Source: Butyrivibrio sp. (GTDB lineage: Bacteria; Bacillota; Clostridia; Lachnospirales; Lachnospiraceae). Taken from it: a stretch of 12,390 nt of DNA. The stretch is taken from assembly GCA_024688095.1 (NCBI GenBank), contig JAILEJ010000076.1, forward strand, positions 1 to 12,390, written 5' to 3'. Below are positions 7,141 to 12,390 of the stretch, piece by piece. The stretch's first letter is position 1. Every line of letters starts with the position of its first letter. A program made the translations under genes and the position numbers. The notes under the pieces were generated by a model. It was not told where the DNA came from, did not search any database, and saw only the letters and a program-made list of their open reading frames with translations.

Positions 7141-8613
7141 TTAATCTCTTTCAAACAAATCTCTTGTATATACCTTTTCAATTACATCATCAAGACATTT
7201 ATCATATCTGTTAGCAATTATACAATTACTAAGCTTTTTAAATTTATTCAGATTATTTACTATTTCGCTTCCAAAGAATGTCTCTCCATTTTTTAATGAA
7301 GGTTCAAATATAATTACTTTGGCACCCTTGGCCTTTATTCTCTTCATAACTCCCTGAATTGATGACTGCCTGAAATTATCTGAATTAGATTTCATTGTAA
7401 GTCTGTACACACCAACTATTACATCTTTTTCCTTTTCCTGATTCCATGTACTGTTTGCACCATATGCACCAGCTATATCCAAAACTCTGTCAGCTATAAA
7501 ATCTTTTCTTGTTCGATTACTTTCCACAATTGCAGTTATCATATTCTGAGGAACATCATTAAAATTGGCAAGAAGCTGCTTAGTATCCTTAGGCAGGCAA
7601 TAGCCTCCGTATCCAAAAGACGGATTATTGTAATGATTTCCTATACGTGGATCAAGGCATACACCTTTAATAATCGACTTGGTATCAAGCCCCTTACTTT
7701 CTGCATAGGTATCAAGTTCATTGAAATAAGACACCCTTAGCGCAAGATATGTATTTGCAAAAAGCTTAACTGCTTCAGCCTCTGTATATCCCATATATTC
7801 CACATCTATATTTTCCTTAAGCGCACCCTGCTGTAAAAGTGCCGCAAAAGTCTGTGCAGCCTCTCTTGTATTGTCATCACAGGATACAATTATTCTTGAT
7901 GGATACAAATTATCATATAGCGCCTTTGATTCCCTTAGAAACTCAGGACTAAATAAAATATTATTTGTATGGTATTTCTTTCTTACCGATTCTGTATATC
8001 CAACCGGAATTGTCGATTTTATAACCATTATCGCATTAGGATTTACTTTTAAAACAAGCTCTATTACAGCTTCAACTGCAGAGCAGTCAAAAAAATTCAT
8101 TTTAGAATCATAATTTGTAGGAGCTGCAATAATTACGTATTCTGCATCCTTATATGTATTTTCACCATCAAGTGTTGCTGTCAGATCCAAGTCTTTTTCT
8201 GAAAGATATTTTTCTATATATTCATCCTGAATTGGTGATTTTCTGTTATTTATAAGATCTACCTTCTCAGGAATAATATCTACAGCAGTAACATGATTAT
8301 GCTGCGCAAGAAGTGTGGCTATGGAAAGCCCAACATATCCCGTACCCGCAACAGCTATATTATATTTCCTAAGTCCATTTTCTTTTTTATCATCGGATTT
8401 CTCGTTTATCCAGAAATCTGTATAGTCAAGCCCAAGCTCTCTGCAAAGAGAATCCAACTGCTCGATAGAAGGAATATATTGCCCATTCTCTATTCTTCCT
8501 ATCATAGCTCTGTTTATACCTGTGAGCTCTCCAAGCTGTTCCTGAGTATATCCATGAGCATTTCTACAATCTGTAAGTTTTTTAGCAAATAACTCTTCTG
8601 AAAATTTCTTCAT
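7141..8613 (-). CDS. ugd: XRE-type DNA-binding domain fused to nucleotide-sugar (UDP-glucose 6-) dehydrogenase
   Basis: 490 residues in two parts. Residues about 8-62 are an XRE/Cro-type helix-turn-helix (RNAHGYTQEQLGELTG, then INRAMIGRIENGQYIPS). A short charged linker (71-82) leads to a complete short-form UDP-glucose/GDP-mannose dehydrogenase: NAD loop GTGYVG (90-95), SPEFLRES (E224), EAVKLFANTY (K283, N287) and YGGYCLPKD with catalytic Cys339 and Asp343. About 410 residues after the linker equals the length of stand-alone streptococcal-type enzymes, so the HTH is an addition, not a replacement. The enzyme part would oxidise UDP-glucose to UDP-glucuronate for polysaccharide synthesis; exact substrate not provable here. 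The HTH suggests regulation, perhaps of its own gene. Start is ATG 8613, with GAGG 6 nt upstream; the in-frame ATG at 8625 overlaps this site. Single-gene transcript with its own promoter and terminator. Confidence 0.93.
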   Translation of the reverse strand: MKKFSEELFAKKLTDCRNAHGYTQEQLGELTGINRAMIGRIENGQYIPSIEQLDSLCRELGLDYTDFWINEKSDDKKENGLRKYNIAVAGTGYVGLSIATLLAQHNHVTAVDIIPEKVDLINNRKSPIQDEYIEKYLSEKDLDLTATLDGENTYKDAEYVIIAAPTNYDSKMNFFDCSAVEAVIELVLKVNPNAIMVIKSTIPVGYTESVRKKYHTNNILFSPEFLRESKALYDNLYPSRIIVSCDDNTREAAQTFAALLQQGALKENIDVEYMGYTEAEAVKLFANTYLALRVSYFNELDTYAESKGLDTKSIIKGVCLDPRIGNHYNNPSFGYGGYCLPKDTKQLLANFNDVPQNMITAIVESNRTRKDFIADRVLDIAGAYGANSTWNQEKEKDVIVGVYRLTMKSNSDNFRQSSIQGVMKRIKAKGAKVIIFEPSLKNGETFFGSEIVNNLNKFKKLSNCIIANRYDKCLDDVIEKVYTRDLFERD

Positions 8614-8619
8614 TTCTAA

Positions 8620-8623
8620 CCTC
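8620..8623 (-). promoter_or_regulatory. Ribosome binding site selecting the XRE-dehydrogenase start
   Basis: GAGG on the - strand stands 6 nt before ATG 8613 and overlaps the alternative ATG at 8625. It therefore marks 8613 as the start. Confidence 0.6.
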
Positions 8624-8657
8624 ATTAAAAAAATCTTTATTTACTTTCCACTTATAG

Positions 8658-8686
8658 ATGTTATCATTTGTTTCATAAAATATCAA
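8658..8686 (-). promoter_or_regulatory. Promoter of the XRE-dehydrogenase gene
   Basis: On the - strand TTGATA (8686-8681, 5 of 6), 17-nt spacer, TAACAT (8663-8658, 4 of 6) preceded by TGA as an extended -10. It predicts a leader of about 35-40 nt. The -35 box lies in a tandem hexamer repeat (AATATC twice on the + strand, 8679-8690), a possible operator. Confidence 0.6.
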
Positions 8687-8724
8687 TATCTAAAGATGCT
8701 TTATTTAAAATTCTATTTTTAGTA

Positions 8725-9234
8725 TCATTTCAATCCTGTTAATATTACCTTCCACTTCTCTACAAGCCGTTCCACATTCCAGGCTGCATTTGCAGGGCTT
8801 GTAGAAGGAAGACCCATACACTTTATCCCCGTATCGGAATAAGTATATTTCATATACATATCCCTTGACGTATTACCATTGCAATAAATTCTATCGCATA
8901 TATTAGTTGTTTTCAAAATATTTGACAGATCTGAAGGAACCACATTAGTTATACTACTATCCGATGAGCCTTTAATGTCACAGGAATAAATTACATCATA
9001 AAGAGCGATTTTATTTTTTATTAGCATCTCTCTTTTTTGTTCAATTGTCTGGGGAAGTTCCTCTTCAAGAATCTGGCTTATCACTTTCCAAAACCTGTTT
9101 TGTGGATGTCCATAAAAGAATTTTTGCTCTCTCGACTTTACAGAAGGAAAGCTTCCTAAAATCAATATTTTTGAATTATTGTCATACAATGGTTCAAATG
9201 GATGAATCACATGCACAAGTTCTCTTTTATCCAT
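8725..9234 (-). CDS. DNA-deoxyinosine / uracil DNA glycosylase (UDG family 6, HDG type)
   Basis: Base-excision repair glycosylase that removes deaminated bases (hypoxanthine, in some members uracil) from DNA in the cytoplasm. 169 residues, the normal short length. Motif 1 region GSFPSVKSREQKFFYG (27-42) with HPQNRFW (43-49), and C-terminal motif LPSTSPANA (142-150), are typical of the UDG superfamily branch called HDG or family 6. It follows the SGNH-like gene by 53 bp with no terminator between, so it is probably co-transcribed with the MBOAT pair despite the different role. The only good Shine-Dalgarno (AAGGAG, 9255-9250) is 15 nt before the ATG, longer than usual. Stop codons stand directly before this ATG in frame, so no earlier start is possible; a GTG a few codons inside is an alternative. 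Confidence 0.9.
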   Translation of the reverse strand: MDKRELVHVIHPFEPLYDNNSKILILGSFPSVKSREQKFFYGHPQNRFWKVISQILEEELPQTIEQKREMLIKNKIALYDVIYSCDIKGSSDSSITNVVPSDLSNILKTTNICDRIYCNGNTSRDMYMKYTYSDTGIKCMGLPSTSPANAAWNVERLVEKWKVILTGLK

Positions 9235-9287
9235 TTACTATACTGTTTTCTCCTTATTAGGCTTATCTGTTTTATGGTAAAAATATC

Positions 9288-10805
9288 TTATGACTCATCT
9301 GTATTTATATGCTGTAATTTCAATTTATTATCATCATTTAAATACAAAGAGCTGATATCGATTACTCTCTGTGTATTCTCATCATAAATAACAATAGCAA
9401 AATGTGTCTGCTCAGGTATAATCTCTTCAGCATCTATTTCCAATGATACGCCCTGTCTTTCATCATCGTACGCTTCAACTGTAAGTCTGTCCTTCCAGAT
9501 ACCAATCTGACTTTCTATATCATTTTTCAAAGTTCCATATGCTTCCTCCCAGACTCCATCATGGAAGTACGCAGTATATAACTCTCTTTCATCTATAATT
9601 GTTTCTGCATCTACACCAAGCATTGTCAGATTTCGTTTTAACTTATCAGAATTTTTTACTTCATCAGAAAAAATTTCTCCATCTGAAGCAAGAATTATAT
9701 CTATTCCCGATTCTTTTGCCTCCAAAATGCCATCTATATAATCAGAAATATTTTTAATAAGAAGTAAATTTCTCACTTGCATATACTTATTATAAAAATC
9801 TCTTGTTTCTTCCCATTGTTCATCATAAACTGCATCCACATTATAATTGCTTGCAAGTATCTTTCCTATGAACCTTGACATCTTTTCAGATCCCCAGACA
9901 TTTCCATGGTATATTACACTTTCTACTGGAAGTTCCGCTCCAATTTCATCAATATATTCCTGCAAGGTCAGATTATAATAATCCACATTATTTTCAGCAG
10001 CAAGGTCATTAATACTGTTATGAATGCTATCATACATTGGTTCCCCAGGTAATGATACGAGTACAAGTTTTATTCCGTTCTCATTACACAAATCCACTAT
10101 CTTATTAAAATAAATAACCATATTTTCAGGAATCTCCTGACGCTCTGTCGATGCAGAAGGGACATATGCTTCATATGAATCAGGTCCCATCTCAGTTATC
10201 CCATAATAACCTTTTAAAGGCGCAACATCTAATCCATTATTTTTAAAATCAGCTGCTGTAAGTGTTTCCCATCTTCCATGAAATCTAATGTTCGTTAGGT
10301 AATATGATATTTCCTGCTGAGATGGATCCAGCCTGCAAATATCGTTTACAGCTTCAATTTTAACCTTTGATAAATGCATAGGATCAAGACCTATCCTTAT
10401 CATTCCTTCCGTCATATTCACAGGATCATCCTGATGAATAGGCTCCAAAAAAAGTGAATCAAGAACAACCACTTGCGGCGACTGCGACCTAAGCGCTTCC
10501 TTAAGCCAATAATAACTTAAAAATATGCTTTGCTGCTCTGATGATAAGTTAAAACTTCTTATACCATACTCATCATAAATAACCTGCGGACAATAAGCAT
10601 TTGTCACAACAGATGGCCCAAGAAACAGTACATCTACACTGTCCTTTTCCATATTATAAAATTCATTAAATGTAGATGTTCCCGGCCAGTAACTATTATG
10701 ATAGTCATAAGTAGGCATAAGTATATTGTTTATTTTATATAATATCCCAAACATAATACAAATAAATAATATAACCTTTAAAACTCTGATAATAATACTC
10801 TTCAA
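9288..10805 (-). CDS. SGNH-like membrane-anchored partner of MBOAT, with extra C-terminal domain (TTG start)
   Basis: 505 residues. One N-terminal membrane segment (about 5-27) anchors an outside domain of the SGNH/AlgJ-like type that accompanies MBOAT acyltransferases and moves acyl groups onto polysaccharides. Block I is VLFLGPSVVTN with Ser65, where relatives usually have GSSH; the last block is YHGNVWG with His300, where relatives have D-x-x-H-L-N, and the Asp position is Val297. The core ends near 325; about 170 further residues (335-505) form an additional domain, unusual for this partner. Start is TTG, directly after the MBOAT stop codon, with GGAGG 7 nt upstream inside the last MBOAT codons. 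The pairing indicates surface-polysaccharide O-acetylation; reduced or altered catalysis is possible. Confidence 0.8.
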   Translation of the reverse strand: MKSIIIRVLKVILFICIMFGILYKINNILMPTYDYHNSYWPGTSTFNEFYNMEKDSVDVLFLGPSVVTNAYCPQVIYDEYGIRSFNLSSEQQSIFLSYYWLKEALRSQSPQVVVLDSLFLEPIHQDDPVNMTEGMIRIGLDPMHLSKVKIEAVNDICRLDPSQQEISYYLTNIRFHGRWETLTAADFKNNGLDVAPLKGYYGITEMGPDSYEAYVPSASTERQEIPENMVIYFNKIVDLCNENGIKLVLVSLPGEPMYDSIHNSINDLAAENNVDYYNLTLQEYIDEIGAELPVESVIYHGNVWGSEKMSRFIGKILASNYNVDAVYDEQWEETRDFYNKYMQVRNLLLIKNISDYIDGILEAKESGIDIILASDGEIFSDEVKNSDKLKRNLTMLGVDAETIIDERELYTAYFHDGVWEEAYGTLKNDIESQIGIWKDRLTVEAYDDERQGVSLEIDAEEIIPEQTHFAIVIYDENTQRVIDISSLYLNDDNKLKLQHINTDES

Positions 10806-12269
10806 TTAAAAGCCTCCATAAATAAAGTCTTTTGTTTCAAAACCAAATCCATAGCTTCCAAATATCCAAATTATACATATGACGCAAATATAGATTGCCC
10901 ATTTAACCAAAATAGACTGTTGAACGATCATATCTAAAATAACGTCTTTTTTATTTCGTCTCTCCTGATATAAACTCACAATAAATAATATAATTATCGA
11001 AAATACCAGAATATGTGTCTGCTTTTCATCCAGACCAAGCTTATATATTCCATCATTAAAATATATCCATGGAGAGAAAGACTTAAAAATTGTTCCTATC
11101 ATATGAAAAGCTACAGAAAGAGAATCTGCCCTGAACACAATCCATGCAAGCATTGCAAGAAAAGATGTCACTATACTTTTAAATATTCTTTTGGCAGCAT
11201 CAGACATTTCTCGTCCTTCGGAATTTCTTCCCTGGAAAAGATAATCATATATTTTTTCTCTGATATTATAAGTAATATCTCCAAAAACAATATATAATCC
11301 ATGCATCAGGCCCCATACAATAAATTTGAATCCGCCGCCATGCCATAAACCACTACATAAAAACACAATCAGGGTGTTAATGTAACGCCTGATTTTTCCT
11401 TTTCTACTACCGCCAAGCGGAATATAAATATAGTCTCTAAACCAGGTACTTAGCGAAATATGCCACCTTCTCCAAAACTCTCCAATAGATTGTGCAAAAT
11501 ATGGTCTCGAAAAATTATCATCAAGTTCTATTCCAAACAGTCTTGCTACACCCTGTGATATAGTTACGCAGCCCAAAAAATCAGTATATAACTGAATACT
11601 ATATAATATTCCAGCATGAAATATATATCCTCCATTATACTGGGTATAATTAGCAAAAATATTATCCACTACGATTGCAGACTTATCCGCAATCATAAAC
11701 TTCAAAAAACAGCCCCACATAATAAGCTGGATTCCCTTTAATACACCCTTTTCATCAAACTGATTTCCATCATAAAGCTGTCTTTTAAGCCTGTCATATC
11801 GTGGAATAGGTCCCTGAATAATCTGCGGAAAAAACGTCATAAAAAGAACATATTTAAATATATTTTTCTGGGGCTCTATAACTCCGTTTTTTATATCTGC
11901 AAGATAAGATATCATCTGCAAAGTATAAAAGGAGAGCCCAATCGGTATTACAAGATTAAGTCCTGCATTTGTAAACGCCTCTGCTCTGATAAAAAGAAGC
12001 AAAGATGCTGTCAGAATAACTCCAAGTGCAAATATACCATTACTTATCTTTTCATCATTTTTAAATCTCGATAATAATAAAGAAAATCCATATACAATAA
12101 ATAAATGCAAAACAAAAGCAATTATCTGAATTATATCAGTGGAAATTTTAATATAGAAAAATATACTGCCGATCAGCAATACAAGATATCTGTATTTATG
12201 AGGAATCAAATAATACAATAAAAAAATCCCCAAAACCAAAAAGGCATAAAACAAAGAAATATAACTCAT
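10806..12269 (-). CDS. MBOAT family membrane-bound O-acyltransferase (AlgI/DltB-like)
   Basis: 487-residue multi-membrane-segment protein of the AlgI/DltB type. It moves an acyl group, commonly acetyl, across the membrane for transfer to a surface polysaccharide. The N-terminus (LFYAFLVLGIFLLYYLIPHKYR) is typical. Family marks are QGPIPRYDRL (152-161), FWRRWHISLSTWFRDY (265-280, His270), IYIPLGGSRKG (281-291) and SGLWHGGGFKF with the expected catalytic His310. Length is normal and no key residue is missing. GGGGGAAG precedes the ATG closely. The gene leads a transcript with the SGNH-like partner, which begins at the base after the MBOAT stop codon. The polysaccharide substrate cannot be told from sequence. 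Confidence 0.95.
   Translation of the reverse strand: MSYISLFYAFLVLGIFLLYYLIPHKYRYLVLLIGSIFFYIKISTDIIQIIAFVLHLFIVYGFSLLLSRFKNDEKISNGIFALGVILTASLLLFIRAEAFTNAGLNLVIPIGLSFYTLQMISYLADIKNGVIEPQKNIFKYVLFMTFFPQIIQGPIPRYDRLKRQLYDGNQFDEKGVLKGIQLIMWGCFLKFMIADKSAIVVDNIFANYTQYNGGYIFHAGILYSIQLYTDFLGCVTISQGVARLFGIELDDNFSRPYFAQSIGEFWRRWHISLSTWFRDYIYIPLGGSRKGKIRRYINTLIVFLCSGLWHGGGFKFIVWGLMHGLYIVFGDITYNIREKIYDYLFQGRNSEGREMSDAAKRIFKSIVTSFLAMLAWIVFRADSLSVAFHMIGTIFKSFSPWIYFNDGIYKLGLDEKQTHILVFSIIILFIVSLYQERRNKKDVILDMIVQQSILVKWAIYICVICIIWIFGSYGFGFETKDFIYGGF
10813..10817 (-). promoter_or_regulatory. Shine-Dalgarno site for the TTG start, inside the MBOAT gene
   Basis: GGAGG forms part of the last Gly codons of the MBOAT gene and is 7 nt before the TTG at 10805-10803. 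It makes this TTG a convincing start and indicates coupled translation. Confidence 0.75.
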
Positions 12270-12325
12270 ACTTCCCCCAACAAAATTTTATATTTAATGA
12301 TTCATTTTAAATCATAATATATTTA

Positions 12326-12354
12326 ATTATGCATCACGATACTTTTTTGTGCAA
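12326..12354 (-). promoter_or_regulatory. Possible promoter of the MBOAT operon
   Basis: On the - strand TTGCAC (12354-12349), 17-nt spacer, CATAAT (12331-12326, 5 of 6 to -10). The -35 is weak (TTG only). It lies directly after the terminator at the window edge and about 57 bp before the MBOAT start codon. Confidence 0.45.
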
Positions 12355-12390
12355 ATAAAAAAGCCTTGAAACTTTTACATTTCAAGGCTT
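12353..12390 (-). terminator. Terminator of a gene beyond the right edge
   Basis: On the - strand AAGCCTTGAAA (12390-12380) and TTTCAAGGCTT (12371-12361) form a perfect 11-bp stem with an 8-nt loop, followed by a T-rich tail. It ends a - strand transcript entering from the right. It could also act in the other direction if Ts follow beyond the window. Confidence 0.8.

Noticed and set aside
7141..8613. Frameshift or sequencing joint creating the XRE-dehydrogenase fusion
   Set aside because: The frame is continuous, the linker is natural-looking and charged, the ribosome site and promoter precede the XRE part, and there is no good internal ribosome site at the dehydrogenase start.
1..12390. 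CRISPR arrays, insertion sequences, rRNA genes
   Set aside because: No regularly spaced repeats, no transposase and no rRNA sequence seen on either strand.

Overview
The window looks like a chromosomal stretch from a low-GC Firmicute, most likely a Lachnospiraceae (Butyrivibrio/Pseudobutyrivibrio/Roseburia type). The basis is AT-rich sequence, strong Shine-Dalgarno sites, a DUF4364 gene typical of Clostridia, an MBOAT plus SGNH acetylation pair, and the style of the proteins. The genus is an inference.

Left edge, 1-1806: the right end of a small integrative element on the + strand. It holds the C-terminal part of a replication protein with an SF3-type helicase core, resembling the CRESS-like Rep proteins of Firmicutes plasmids, then a complete tyrosine integrase. 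The integrase stops about 85 bp from the 3' end of a tRNA-Thr(GGT) gene on the opposite strand, the usual geometry for integration into a tRNA 3' end. Two tandem 11-bp repeats lie between integrase and tRNA and may be integrase arm sites. The other end of the element is outside the window.

Middle, 1954-6918, all on the - strand: a tight gene row in transcription order rarA (clamp-loader-like AAA+ ATPase), a membrane-anchored DUF5722 glycosidase-like protein (11-nt overlap with rarA), a NAD(P)-linked malic enzyme (28-bp gap), and a DUF4364 winged-helix protein (25-bp gap). tRNA-Thr follows, but it has its own near-consensus promoter (TTGACA-17-TAAAAT) whose -35 box contains the DUF4364 stop codon. 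The start point predicted from that promoter falls on a perfect 11-bp hairpin.

Middle right, 7090-8690: a single gene with its own promoter and terminator encodes an unusual two-part protein, an N-terminal XRE-type DNA-binding domain joined to a complete UDP-glucose 6-dehydrogenase-type nucleotide-sugar dehydrogenase. A sugar-precursor enzyme that may bind DNA, perhaps at its own promoter, is the most interesting item here.

Right, 8725-12269, - strand: an MBOAT O-acyltransferase is followed with no gap by a membrane-anchored SGNH-like partner. The partner starts at TTG, and its ribosome site lies in the last codons of the MBOAT gene. It has degraded SGNH motifs and an extra C-terminal domain. 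A family-6 uracil/hypoxanthine DNA glycosylase follows, probably on the same transcript. The MBOAT pair and the dehydrogenase suggest a cell-surface or exopolysaccharide role. The right edge is a terminator for a gene beyond the window.
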